Assembly (NCBI RefSeq): GCF_030464885.1
Contig: NZ_JALPRJ010000056.1
Location: 1 to 57,388 of the forward strand
Direction: 5' to 3'
Source: Caballeronia sp. SEWSISQ10-4 2
Lineage (GTDB): Bacteria; Pseudomonadota; Gammaproteobacteria; Burkholderiales; Burkholderiaceae
Length of the DNA: 57,388 bases
Positions 8,904-17,020 of the stretch are shown one piece after another; the stretch's first letter is position 1, and each line of letters starts with the position of its first letter. A program made the translations under genes and the position numbers. The notes beneath the pieces are model-generated. The model made no database searches, was not told where the DNA came from, and worked only from the letters and a program-made list of their open reading frames with translations.

Positions 8904-9464
8904 ATGAAACCCAGATTCCGTCAACTGATATTAGCCGCTACGGCTGCCACGTCACTCTTCCCGGGCGTTGCGCATGCGCAGGTGGATGCGTCGAAAAGCA
9001 CTGTGACCACCACCTCGAAGCAGATGAACGTACCCGTGGACGGGACCTTCAAGAAGTTCACGGCGCAGCTCATCTTCGATCCGACCAAGCCGACGGCGGG
9101 CAGCGCCCAACTGACTATCGACACCGCCAGCTACGACCTCGGCGACGAAAGCTACGACCAGCAGGTGCGCGGCAAAGACTGGTTCGACTCGGCGCAGTTT
9201 CCCAACGCCACACTCGTCTCAAGCGCCATTGCACCGGCCGGCGGCAACCAGTTCAAGGTCAGCGGCAAGCTGACCATCAAGGGCAAGTCGGAGAACGTTA
9301 CGGTGCCAGTTACCGTAACGCAGCTGGGTGCAACGCTAACCTTCGACGGTACCTTGCCGATCAAGCGTAGCCAGTTCGACATCGGCTTAGGCGAATGGAA
9401 AGACACGTCAGTCGTCGCCGACGAAGTGCTAGTCAAGTTTCACATTGTTGAAGCCAAAAAATAA
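8904..9464 (+). CDS. YceI-family periplasmic protein (first copy)
   Basis: A 186-residue secreted lipocalin-like protein. The signal peptide ends in GVAHAQ and the rest is the YceI beta-barrel, which in characterised members binds polyisoprenoids. Typical motifs are DSAQFPNATLVSSAI and KLTIKGKSENVTVPVTV. It lies 19 bases after the cytochrome b561 gene and 36 before a second YceI, forming one operon. The precise role is unknown in general; YceI/b561 pairs are thought to handle quinone-like molecules. Confidence 0.92.
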   Translation: MKPRFRQLILAATAATSLFPGVAHAQVDASKSTVTTTSKQMNVPVDGTFKKFTAQLIFDPTKPTAGSAQLTIDTASYDLGDESYDQQVRGKDWFDSAQFPNATLVSSAIAPAGGNQFKVSGKLTIKGKSENVTVPVTVTQLGATLTFDGTLPIKRSQFDIGLGEWKDTSVVADEVLVKFHIVEAKK

Positions 9465-9500
9465 GCAGCAAAACCACTCAGACCACCCAGGAGAATCACA

Positions 9501-10085
9501 ATGAAAAAGCAACTTTTGACGACAGCGATTGCCACTCTGGCAGCAGGTACATCGTTCGGCACAACGGCAGCGGAAACCACGTATCAGCTGGACTCCACGC
9601 ACACGTACCCAAGCTTTGAAGCCGATCACTTTGACGGTGTCTCGGTCTGGCGCGGCAAGTTCAACAAGAGCAGCGGCACGGTGACGATCGACCGCGAGGC
9701 CAAGACCGGCACGCTGGAAGCGACTATCGACATGACGTCGGTGGATATCGGCAACGATACGCTGGATAAGGCGTTGAAGAGCCCGAAATTCTTTGATACC
9801 ACTCAATTCCCGACTGCTGTCTATAAGGGCGCGTCGATGAAGTTCGAGGGTGACGTTCCGGTAGAAGTCATCGGCCAGTTGACGATGCACGGCGTGACGA
9901 AGCCGCTGAATCTGAAAATCGTGTCGTTCAAGTGCTTCCAGAACCCGATGCTCAAGCGCGAAGTGTGCGGCACGGAATCGACGGCGACTTTCGACCGGTC
10001 GGACTTCGGGGTGGACTTGGGCAAGACTTACGGCTTCAAGATGCAAACGGTGCTGCACATCCAGGCTGAAGGTATCAAGCAATAA
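9501..10085 (+). CDS. YceI-family periplasmic protein (second copy)
   Basis: A 194-residue secreted protein with signal peptide MKKQLLTTAIATLAAG...TAAE and a full YceI domain: YQLDSTHTYPSFEADHF at the start, FFDTTQFPTAVYKG and QLTMHGVTKPLNLKI in the core. Two cysteines (in SFKCFQNPM and REVCGTE) flank a short loop absent from the first copy and may form a disulphide. AGGAG precedes the ATG. It is the last gene of the b561-yceI-yceI operon. Confidence 0.92.
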   Translation: MKKQLLTTAIATLAAGTSFGTTAAETTYQLDSTHTYPSFEADHFDGVSVWRGKFNKSSGTVTIDREAKTGTLEATIDMTSVDIGNDTLDKALKSPKFFDTTQFPTAVYKGASMKFEGDVPVEVIGQLTMHGVTKPLNLKIVSFKCFQNPMLKREVCGTESTATFDRSDFGVDLGKTYGFKMQTVLHIQAEGIKQ

Positions 10086-10157
10086 GGAGACCGCGCCAAA
10101 GCGGGGGCTTGAATCGGCCCCGAAAAAATAACCGAAGAAGGTGTTTATATTGGGTCG

Positions 10158-10765
10158 ATGGACTCCGACTCTTCCGAAGCCACTTCCGTTCTCCAGCTGC
10201 GAATCAGTCTGCGAGGCGTTAGCCCGCCGGTCTGGCGGCGACTCCTAATTCCCGAGCAGATCACGATTGCGCAGCTGCATCATGTGATGCAGCTCGCCAT
10301 GGGCTGGCACGACGAACACCTGCACCGCTTCGTCATCCGCGGATGGCATTACGGTGGACATCGCGACGGTGCGTTGCAGTTCTTCGACAGCCCAGACACC
10401 CTGTCCTTGGCTGCGTTTAGCCTGCACGAACATGAGCGCTTCACCTATCTGTACGACTTCACCTCGTGGTGGTTACATGACGTGCGCGTCGAGCGGCGAA
10501 CGTGCAACCACCGGTCAACGCCACTACCCGCTGTGTCGCGGGTGCCGGGCGTTGCCCGCCAGAAGACGCCGGAGGTCCCGAGAGATATATGAACGCTCTG
10601 GAAGTTCATAGTGAGCACGAGTTTCTCGAGTGGATCGAGACTTTACGCGGAAGCCAGATCGAGGTGAACGATCTACGCGTTGAGGTCGATGAATGGCTGA
10701 TCTGGCTGGATTGGTGTTTCGACCGGTGTGCGGCGAATGAGCGGCTGCAGACGCTTGCGCGGTAA
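10158..10765 (+). pseudogene. Frameshifted plasmid pRiA4b ORF-3-like gene
   Basis: The first frame from 10158 encodes the start of the pRiA4b ORF-3/TnpR-associated fold: LQLRISLRGVSPPVWRRLLI, then MGWHDEHLHRFVI and FTYLYDFTSWWLHDVRVE. Around 10490-10505 the homologous reading moves to another frame. That frame gives CVAGAGRCPPEDAGGPERY followed by the usual helical tail, ending at 10765. One frameshift therefore splits a gene of about 200 codons. The family often rides on mobile elements and its function is unknown. A sequencing error is possible. Confidence 0.75.
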
Positions 10766-10858
10766 GCTGATCGCCCAGGCGACGGTTGAGCGGGAGGCTG
10801 CGATGCAGATCAGCGTGCAGATGGTGCCGCGTGACGCACGCACGGCACTCTCGCCAAC

Positions 10859-10898
10859 ATCGCCACATCTGATTACTCCAGTTATCAGATGTGGCGAT
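10859..10898. repeat. 15-bp perfect inverted repeat, hairpin
   Basis: ATCGCCACATCTGAT (10859-10873) and its exact reverse complement (10884-10898) are separated by a 10-base loop and followed by only a few T residues. It lies in the ~290-base gap after the broken ORF-3 gene. It may work as a weak terminator or be a protein-binding palindrome. Confidence 0.5.
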
Positions 10899-11054
10899 TT
10901 TGGGCCGGGACGAAAGAGGGCGGTTTTTGGAAGCGGGTCGCCGCGTGAGCCCGGCCAGCCAGCGGCATTCCATTGAACTGCGAGGGGTTCTTTCGTATCG
11001 TGGGGGGCGGAATACCGGCCTCTCGGCCCGGGCGCGCATCGGGAGCTGAACCTC

Positions 11055-11910
11055 ATGAAAATCCGGTCTTTCAGGTTGCCTCCCGCATGGGCAACGCTGC
11101 TGGTGAGACTGGCCGTTTGGCAGGCTTGCATGATGGTGGTCTTCGGCTGGTACGCGATGTCGACGGGGTATCACCCGACAGCGGACTTACTGCTGGATTT
11201 CTCCTTTGCCGCCGGCTTTGGACTATTGCTTCCCGCCGTGACGACCATTCTTGAAGCGTTCAAGCGCAGGCAAGCCCCTGGCTCACGGCGCGATTTCCAC
11301 GATTGGGTCCTGAGGCTGGGTCGGGTACGGCTACATCGCCGCCTTTATTGGCCCGCTGATGTTCGCTGGCCGTTTCTATGACTGGGCGACGCGCCCGGAC
11401 ATCGCGCCCGCCTGGCGACTATCGGTCGTCCTCGGTGTGACGCTCGTTGCCAGCGTGGTGCTGTTCCTGTTCCGGCTCAAGGCGCGATGCGTCTACGGGT
11501 GTAGCGAGGCCGTGGCCGGACTGTACGCCGCGCAAAACGTCGCGACCGGCGACATACACGGCCCGGCATTCTTCTTTGCCCTGCTCACCGCCGGCGTCTA
11601 CCTCTGTGTGCGTGGACTTGACAACAAGCACCAGGGCGCGACCAAACCGCCGCTCGATCCTGAAGGCGAGGCTCGGGCCGCGAACAGCGATAACGCCGGC
11701 GGAGCGGACCGAGGCGGATGGCGAATGAGGTGGGTTTTTTTCGCATGCGTGTGCATTTTTATGACGTTCCCTCTGGCCGGGATTGGGCAGCGGTACCAGA
11801 CTCGGTACGCACTCCACACGGCGGCGTCGCCGTCAATGTTTGGGGGTAGTGCGATGGCATCCAGGGTGTTTCACGTACGCGAAAGCGTCCCCGGCGAATC
11901 TGGCTTGTAA
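11055..11910 (+). pseudogene. Broken integral membrane protein gene
   Basis: The first frame (from ATG 11055) encodes a hydrophobic protein with segments LLVRLAVWQACMMVVFGWYA and LLLDFSFAAGFGLLLPAVTT. Near 11310-11325 the hydrophobic reading jumps to the next frame: GYIAAFIGPLMFAGRFYDW, then LSVVLGVTLVASVVLFLF and a final segment WVFFACVCIFMTFPLAGIG, ending at 11910. The two parts join naturally as one five-segment membrane protein of about 280 residues with a single frameshift. I do not recognise the family. Confidence 0.5.
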
Positions 11911-11921
11911 TGTGGTAACGA

Positions 11922-11931
11922 TGTAGCTACA
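11922..11931. promoter_or_regulatory. Palindrome TGTAGCTACA upstream of the DinJ/YafQ genes
   Basis: A 10-base perfect palindrome 144 bases before the chosen antitoxin start. DinJ-type antitoxins repress their own operon through palindromes, so it is a candidate operator, but the distance is long. Confidence 0.25.
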
Positions 11932-12074
11932 GCGTAGGCATACGGAATGCCACTAAAGGCCCACGCGGGATTTCGCTGTTTATCGTTTTTATCTTCGTTT
12001 GTTGTACCTGTTCCTGGGACAGGCGAAGTGCTGGCCTTTGCACTTATGCCCGGACCCAGATGGAGATGTGTGAA

Positions 12075-12359
12075 ATGGGCGCCATACCTGTTGATACCAA
12101 GACAGCCGATGTGCGAACCCGCATTGAACCGGAACTCAAGGACGCAGCCAGGGAAATTCTGGCGGGCTATGGACTCACGATGTCAGAAGCATCGCGGCTC
12201 TTTTTCCGCCAGGTTGTGCTGCAGAAGGGCTTGCCGTTCGATCTTCGCCAGCCGAATGAGACAACGGTTGAAGCACTGCGCGAGTCCAGGGAAATGCAGA
12301 AGGCGCGCTTCGGCTCCGTAACGGAGTTGTTTAATGAGCTTGAAAAAAAGCGCAAGTAG
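12075..12359 (+). CDS. DinJ/RelB-family antitoxin
   Basis: A 94-residue antitoxin with an N-terminal ribbon-helix-helix (TADVRTRIEPELKDAAREIL, then MSEASRLFFRQVVLQKGLPFDLR), closely matching the DinJ layout including the PFDLR-PNETT block. The C-terminal helix would wrap and inhibit the toxin. The ATG at 12075 is favoured over 12060 because it has an upstream GGAG and matches the family's length. It overlaps the toxin gene by 26 bases, giving coupled translation. Expected role: neutralise YafQ and repress the operon. Confidence 0.9.
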   Translation: MGAIPVDTKTADVRTRIEPELKDAAREILAGYGLTMSEASRLFFRQVVLQKGLPFDLRQPNETTVEALRESREMQKARFGSVTELFNELEKKRK

Positions 12360-12651
12360 CAAACGCACGACGCTGCCCCTTAGCAGCGACAAAACCAAGC
12401 AGCTCGGCAAGGATTGGGAACGACCTTCGAACTCTGGCCGATACGACATGACGCGTCTCAAAGACGTGATGTTGTTGCTGGTCGGGAACGAGGGACCGTT
12501 ACCGGCCGAGTACAAGGACCACCCTCTGACGGGAGAATGGGCCGATCACCGTGAATGCCATGTAGGCGGTGATTTCCTGCTCATCTACCGGATCTCCAAA
12601 ACCGAGGTGGTGTTTGTGCGAAGTGGCACCCACGCCGAGCTGTTTAAGTGA
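12334..12651 (+). CDS. yafQ: YafQ-family mRNA interferase toxin
   Basis: A 105-residue RelE/YafQ-type ribosome-dependent endoribonuclease. His63 (DHPL), His76 (ECH), Asp80 and His100 (SGTHAELF) have the same spacing (13, 4, 20) as the catalytic residues of E. coli YafQ as I recall them, so the toxin looks active. ACGGAG precedes ATG 12334 by 7 bases, inside the antitoxin gene. A strong terminator follows 17 bases after the stop. The N-terminus is about 13 residues longer than in E. coli YafQ. Confidence 0.92.
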   Translation: MSLKKSASSKRTTLPLSSDKTKQLGKDWERPSNSGRYDMTRLKDVMLLLVGNEGPLPAEYKDHPLTGEWADHRECHVGGDFLLIYRISKTEVVFVRSGTHAELFK

Positions 12652-12668
12652 AATAGGGCAGCTGATAG

Positions 12669-12700
12669 AGCCGTCGCGCAAAGCGCGGCGGCTTTTTTTT
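12669..12700 (+). terminator. Rho-independent terminator of the DinJ/YafQ operon
   Basis: GCCGTCGCGC (12670-12679), loop AAA, GCGCGGCGGC (12683-12692) forms a 10-bp G+C stem with one G-U pair. It is followed by eight T residues (12693-12700). Confidence 0.92.
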
Positions 12701-12715
12701 GGCTTTACCGCATTA

Positions 12716-12753
12716 GGGGTGGCCTCAAGATTCGGACGTTTGCGTACGCCATC
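12716..12753. mobile_element. Diverged Tn3-type terminal inverted repeat (solo)
   Basis: A 38-base stretch starting GGGGT and sharing the core CTCAAGATTCGG and TTTGCG with the better-preserved copy at 19586-19623 (about 29 of 38 positions match by eye). It has the same orientation as that copy, so the two do not form a transposon pair. It is probably the worn end of a Tn3-family element. Confidence 0.5.
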
Positions 12754-12881
12754 CGAAAACACCGAAAACGGCGCCCATCGTTCAACGTCCAATACCAGCT
12801 TTGATCGAAGCCGTTTTTGGACTGTGGGCGGTTGCAGCGAGCGCAAGAACCCCATTTCATAACCGAGAAAGGAGCCACACC

Positions 12882-13118
12882 ATGCCGACATCTGAACAAA
12901 CCAAGGACACCCTGTACGCTACCCGGTGCAGGATTGACAATATCGCATCCGCCGACGCCGAGTTGCAGGCCGAAACGTGCGCTGCCGAGGTCAAGGGCTA
13001 CATCTCAGCAGTACGTGAACACCAGTTGATCGAACATGCCGACTTTAAGGTTCTGTGGAGTGGGGTTGAAAAAGCGCTCAGCGACTGGCACCGGAACAGG
13101 CCCAAGTGTGAAGGCTAG
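12882..13118 (+). CDS. Small hypothetical protein
   Basis: A 78-residue acidic, helical protein starting MPTSEQTKDTLYATRCRIDN, with an excellent ribosome site (AAAGGAG, 7 bases before ATG 12882). It has no signal peptide or membrane segment, and a conserved-looking tail ALSDWHRNRPKCEG. I do not recognise the family. It lies between the YafQ terminator and the broken RES gene and may be a remnant of an accessory operon. Confidence 0.6.
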   Translation: MPTSEQTKDTLYATRCRIDNIASADAELQAETCAAEVKGYISAVREHQLIEHADFKVLWSGVEKALSDWHRNRPKCEG

Positions 13119-13202
13119 GCCATCGTTTCGTTGGCCCCGAACATCGCCGCGAAGTCACTTGCGGTGAGATTGAATGCAGGCTCAGTTGCAAATGAACCCA
13201 AA

Positions 13203-13886
13203 ATGGGAGATACACTGCCTCACCTGTGCCATGACTGCATCAAGGACGATGTGCTGCAGCCGAGGGTAACGAACTGGGTTGCGGACATCTGCGCCGTGTG
13301 TCACCGCGACGTCGAGCGGGCAGCGCCGTTGTACGCGTTGGGGAGCCTCGCGAAAGACTTCATTCGTGAGCGCTTCGAAGACTTTGACGATACGCTTTAC
13401 GACTATCAGACGGGGCTGACGCTATCACGGATACTCCAACAGCTGCTGACGATCGACAGTGACGCGATCGGCGATCAGTTGGCCGTCTATCTGCGCGCAA
13501 ATTGCGCGGGTGAGGAGAGCGCCTTCTTCGGCGAAGGGATGTGCTACTCCTAGAAGCGCAGAACCTTTGATGCGCGCGAAGACGAGCGGCTTTTCGCCGA
13601 GCACCGCTGGCATGCGGAGGCGCAGGGGTTCAAACACCATCGACGTTACTTTAACGAGAGCGCGAAAGACTTCTTTTCGTTTCTGTTCGACGCTGCGCTG
13701 GAGGCAAAAAGCAGGTCGATATTTGAGCCGTTTCCGGCTGCAACCCGTGCGCTTAAAGCGGGCTCGACGATCTATCGGGCGCGGATTGTCTCCGGCCCCG
13801 ACACCGCTGTCGCACGCAAGGCCATCGAAGACGATGCCCAAAGGCAACCTGAGCGGCTACGCATGATGAACGTCTCTCTTACCTGA
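13203..13886 (+). pseudogene. Broken HEPN/RES-type NAD+ phosphorylase gene
   Basis: The frame from ATG 13203 begins with a zinc-ribbon-like head (HLCHDCIKDD...CAVCHRD) and the N-terminal domain that precedes RES domains. It runs into an in-frame TAG at 13551-13553 just after FFGEGMCYS, where intact relatives continue. Beyond the stop the same frame carries on with FDAREDERLFAEHRWH, RRYFNESAKDFFSFLF and GSTIYRARIVSG, the entry into the RES core, then loses similarity and stops at 13886. The gene thus has a nonsense mutation and lacks most of its catalytic RES domain. Its 3' end overlaps by 8 bases the 3' end of an intact RES toxin gene on the other strand. Confidence 0.75.
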
Positions 13887-14379
13887 TGACCGTGAGACGC
13901 GTATCCAGTGCGAATCGCTCATGGCTCTTCAGCGAGAAAAGTCCATCGGCCGCTGCCGCGTCGATCAGCAGGTTCCACGAATGCGTGCTGACCACGCTCG
14001 GCACCGCGACAAGCGGATGTGATGCAAGCAACTCGTCACCGAACTTTTGCTGGTTCGGGCTGATCGAGCCTGGCCGCAACCAGTTGGGGTTGGCGATATC
14101 GTCCGGCTGAGCGACGTGGATCTTCGCCTGCGCGATTTCCACCGCCAGCAGCTGGTGAGCAACGGAGTCGAGGACGTTGAATCCCTTGTGGACGGCCACC
14201 TCCAGAATGGTTGTGGCGGGGTCGAGAGACGCATAGATCACGCGCCGCCCGGCCGATGACCACCGGCCGCCGACCTGAAAAGCGCCTTCGGCGGTGTGCC
14301 ATGTCGATAGATACCTTTCCCGTTCCAGCCGCCACACCACGAGCCCATTTTCGCCGAGAGCGGCGGGCAGGGGCGTCAA
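13879..14379 (-). CDS. RES-domain NAD+-depleting toxin
   Basis: A 166-residue RES toxin. Conserved RES residues visible are Arg17 (VVWRLER), the GGRWSS block (37-42), Tyr49, Glu60 and His64 (TILEVAVHKG), and the Ser of VPSVVSTHSW. Related RES toxins degrade NAD+ by phosphorolysis and halt growth. It is translated from an ATG overlapping the antitoxin stop by 4 bases, typical of this module in which antitoxin comes first. All core motifs are present, so it is probably functional. Confidence 0.92.
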   Translation of the reverse strand: MTPLPAALGENGLVVWRLERERYLSTWHTAEGAFQVGGRWSSAGRRVIYASLDPATTILEVAVHKGFNVLDSVAHQLLAVEIAQAKIHVAQPDDIANPNWLRPGSISPNQQKFGDELLASHPLVAVPSVVSTHSWNLLIDAAAADGLFSLKSHERFALDTRLTVIR

Positions 14380-14921
14380 GCGTAAACCCCGTAGTCCATG
14401 CGCGTGAGCAGGGTTTTGACGAGATCAGCGCCCTCAGAACTTTGTAGCAGATCGATCGGCCGACGCTGGTCAAGTCCGAGCGCCGGCGCCGAGAGCCACT
14501 GGTCGGCGGCTTCTTTCGATCCCAGCACGTCGATCGCCCGCTCGGTTATCGAGGCCAGACGAATCAGGCGGTCGGTCGCATTGCTGTCGAGCAGCCGGTC
14601 GCTATCCTTACCTCTCTGGAGCGTGCGCTCGCTGACGCCAATGGCCTGAAGCACAGCGTCGCGGCCGACGAATTCGTACGTGTCGATCATCTCGCGGGCA
14701 AGCGTCACGGGAAGCCCAATGGTCACGATGTCGTGCGCCTGGAGCGGTGTCATGTCTGCGACCTTCCGGATCACGCTCGCCTTTAACACCGCGAACGCGT
14801 CGAGTTCGGCCGCCGCGTGCGTATACGGAGTGGCGATTGCCGTATCGATCCGGGATTGCAACGCTTCCAGCAATCTCCGGAAGGGCGTGTTGCCCTCGAC
14901 TGTTTCGACTTGCGATTCCAT
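14376..14921 (-). CDS. Xre/MbcA/ParS-family antitoxin (DUF2384)
   Basis: A 181-residue antitoxin partner of the RES toxin. It has an N-terminal helical Xre-like DNA-binding part with VLQAIGVSERTLQRGK and the C-terminal MbcA/ParS toxin-binding domain (RLASITERAIDVLGSKEAADQWL, read in parts, then GLDQRRPIDLLQSSEGADLV). AAAGGAGT lies upstream of ATG 14921. A repeated palindrome just upstream (14939-14970) is a likely autoregulatory operator. Confidence 0.92.
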   Translation of the reverse strand: MESQVETVEGNTPFRRLLEALQSRIDTAIATPYTHAAAELDAFAVLKASVIRKVADMTPLQAHDIVTIGLPVTLAREMIDTYEFVGRDAVLQAIGVSERTLQRGKDSDRLLDSNATDRLIRLASITERAIDVLGSKEAADQWLSAPALGLDQRRPIDLLQSSEGADLVKTLLTRMDYGVYA

Positions 14922-14938
14922 CTCACATACTCCTTTTC

Positions 14939-14970
14939 GCCACGTGGCAGTTTATTTTACGCCACATGGC
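14939..14970 (-). promoter_or_regulatory. Candidate promoter and double operator of the ParS/RES module
   Basis: GCCACGTGGC (14939-14948) and GCCACATGGC (14961-14970) are near-identical palindromes with centres 22 bases apart, about two helical turns. They bracket a TAAAAT sequence (minus strand) that could be the -10 box. This sits 17-50 bases before the antitoxin start, the place expected for an autorepressing antitoxin. Confidence 0.6.
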
Positions 14971-15123
14971 TACCGACTTCAATCCCCTCGTTTCGGCGAA
15001 CGCCTAGGCTCCCGAAAAAACCGCTTTCCGCCCGCCTCGGACAAAGGTCCAGACCATCCGATCGGTGCTAGTCTGTAGAGGAAAGCCCCAGCATTGCCGG
15101 GCTCTCAGGCCAGCGCAGACAGA

Positions 15124-16260
15124 ATGCCACTGAAATGCCTCTACGCCGACGACCAGCCAGTCCTGTCCTATGAGTTGTCGAGGGAGGACTTCGAGACCCT
15201 TCGCCTCGAGCACGAGATGCGACAGCACCTGCATTTTGCGTGCTGCGAGGCGAGGGTGGGCCTGCGCGTGTCGAAGGGCGGAATTCAGCATTTTTATCAC
15301 TTGGGCGGCCACGGGGCTTGCCGGTCAGAAGGCGAAACGGAGGCACATCTCCAGCTCAAATTCGCCGCGATGACGGCGGCGCGTAACGCAGGGTGGGCTG
15401 CAGAATGCGAGGTGGCGGGCGGCGACGGGCTGGAGCGCTGGCAGGCGGACGTTCTCGCGACGCGCGGCTCGGTTCGCATAGCGATGGAGGCCCAGCTATC
15501 TAACCTTTCATGGGGAGAGATCTCGCGCAGACAGGAGCGGTACCGCGCCGCCGGCATACGCGGTCTCTGGTTCGTCGGTCAGGATAGCTACCAGGTGTGC
15601 CGAGAGGTGCCGGCGTTTCAGGTCCGTTGCGATCCAGAGGGCCACTGGCAGGTTCGGATCAGCCCGCCACACGACCGGTACAACGTCTGCCTGCGGCCGT
15701 ACCCGGGGCACTGGGAACCTCTGGAAAAGTTCATCTCCGCGGCATTCTCGAAGAACCTCGTCTGGAGTCCCGCGCTCGACCTGAACCGCGTCGATGTCGT
15801 CATCCGCGCCCTGCCTTACGCCCGGTGCTCATGCAGCAACAGGTTGCTCCTGCCGACATCGCTCGCCGTCTCCCTGCCTTATCCAGGCCACCGCTCGCTG
15901 CTATGGACCATCAAGCCATATCCAAAAAATCAGGCCAACCCCGGACCAGCATGGCTTAACGCGCTGGTCCACATCATCAACCGCGGCTATCCAGAAAAGT
16001 CCGGCGCCTTGCTGGCCACGCGTCACACGCTCGGCCGCGCGCTCAACCACTACACCTGCCCGGTATGCGGAGCGGAGATTGACGACGTTGCCTCGCGTCA
16101 GGGTGAGGTGCCCATATTCCGCAGTGACCTTCCTGTACGCGGGCTTTTGCCCGATGAGCAGCGCAATACGGCTGAGTGGCAGTTTCTGCATCAGTGGTGG
16201 CTACGCATGGAACCAGACGCGGTGCCGCAGTCGACGAAACAGATGAACCTCGGTTTCTGA
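15124..16260 (+). CDS. CoiA-like nuclease-fold protein with C-terminal zinc knuckle
   Basis: A 378-residue protein resembling the competence CoiA family. The region ETEAHLQLKFAAMTAARNAG, then WQADVLATRGSVRIAMEAQ and GEISRRQERYRAAGIRGLWF (~80-160) has the layout of CoiA and restriction-like nucleases (E...H...K, then D-V, E-x-Q and R..Y). A C-terminal Cys pair (YTCPVCGAEI) and an inner CSCSN suggest metal binding. The ATG at 15124 is an in-frame choice; 15094 is possible. CoiA acts in DNA processing during competence in firmicutes. Its role in this organism is unknown, and a defence or mobile-element role is equally plausible. Confidence 0.65.
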   Translation: MPLKCLYADDQPVLSYELSREDFETLRLEHEMRQHLHFACCEARVGLRVSKGGIQHFYHLGGHGACRSEGETEAHLQLKFAAMTAARNAGWAAECEVAGGDGLERWQADVLATRGSVRIAMEAQLSNLSWGEISRRQERYRAAGIRGLWFVGQDSYQVCREVPAFQVRCDPEGHWQVRISPPHDRYNVCLRPYPGHWEPLEKFISAAFSKNLVWSPALDLNRVDVVIRALPYARCSCSNRLLLPTSLAVSLPYPGHRSLLWTIKPYPKNQANPGPAWLNALVHIINRGYPEKSGALLATRHTLGRALNHYTCPVCGAEIDDVASRQGEVPIFRSDLPVRGLLPDEQRNTAEWQFLHQWWLRMEPDAVPQSTKQMNLGF

Positions 16261-16269
16261 TGAAAAGCG

Positions 16270-17020
16270 CCAGAAAGGGGGCCGCCCAGGGCGAGTCATG
16301 CGTGCTTTCGACCAAGCGCGGTTACACGATTGCCGGCTTTCCATGCCAAACCAGCCACTTGGCGTGATCGATCTCTGTCCCTACAGCGATTCGCTCGTGG
16401 GGCTCCATCGTCTGGCTTCCTAACACCGAGTTCCTGGTAGCCTTGAACTTCATCGCGATGTGAAACCAGTCCAGGATCCTTCACCTGGCGAGCTGGCTGC
16501 CGTCCACAGCCTTGCCGAATTCGCCAGCGTCATCGCTGATCACGGTGACTTGCTCGTCTGGAGCCACGCCGCGTGCAAAGAGAAATTGGTCCGGCCGCGC
16601 GGGCGCCGATGGAACCAGCTTATGCACGTACGCGTAGAGACGCGGGGTGCGATCAGCAAGAGTTGCACGGCCCGCAACGATGTTGACATGTCGATCCCGC
16701 GTCAACTTCTGCGCCCAAGGCGATTTCAGCTCCGCAAGGTCGCGCGCTGCCTTGCGGCTCTTGGGGCTGCTGCTGAGGCTCAGCCACGTCGAGTCGACGC
16801 TCACGCAGCCGACGGTGGTCGATTCGCGAACCTGCTCTCCGCTGACCGCTTTCGGTCCAGACGCGATATCGCGCTTGATCTGCGCGTCCAGCGCGCTACC
16901 GACGGCGAGGATTCGACGGCGAGTACTATCGAAGGAAATCCCTTTGTCCAGCGGCAGGACCTCTCGAAGCAGCTCAGTGGCCTGACGGTAGGGTAGATGG
17001 GCGGCCCACTTGGCCTACGA
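16270..17020 (-). pseudogene. Decayed ISKra4-family transposase
   Basis: On the minus strand the sequence reads HLPYRQATELLREVLPLDKG from about 17010 downward. It then reads LAVGSALDAQIKRDIASGPK, KAVSGEQVRESTTVGCVSVD and DEQVTVISDDAGEFGKAVDG, ending LDWFHIAMKF near 16440. These are hallmark segments of ISKra4 transposases. A TGA interrupts the frame at about 16477-16481 and the downstream part is shifted, while the N-terminus is missing. No terminal repeats were identified. The 5' end abuts the haemagglutinin fragment, so this element may have cut that gene. Confidence 0.8.

Noticed and set aside
10101..10125. GGGGC...GCCCC hairpin after the second YceI gene
   Set aside because: Only a 5-bp stem, followed by A residues rather than T, so not a terminator for this strand.
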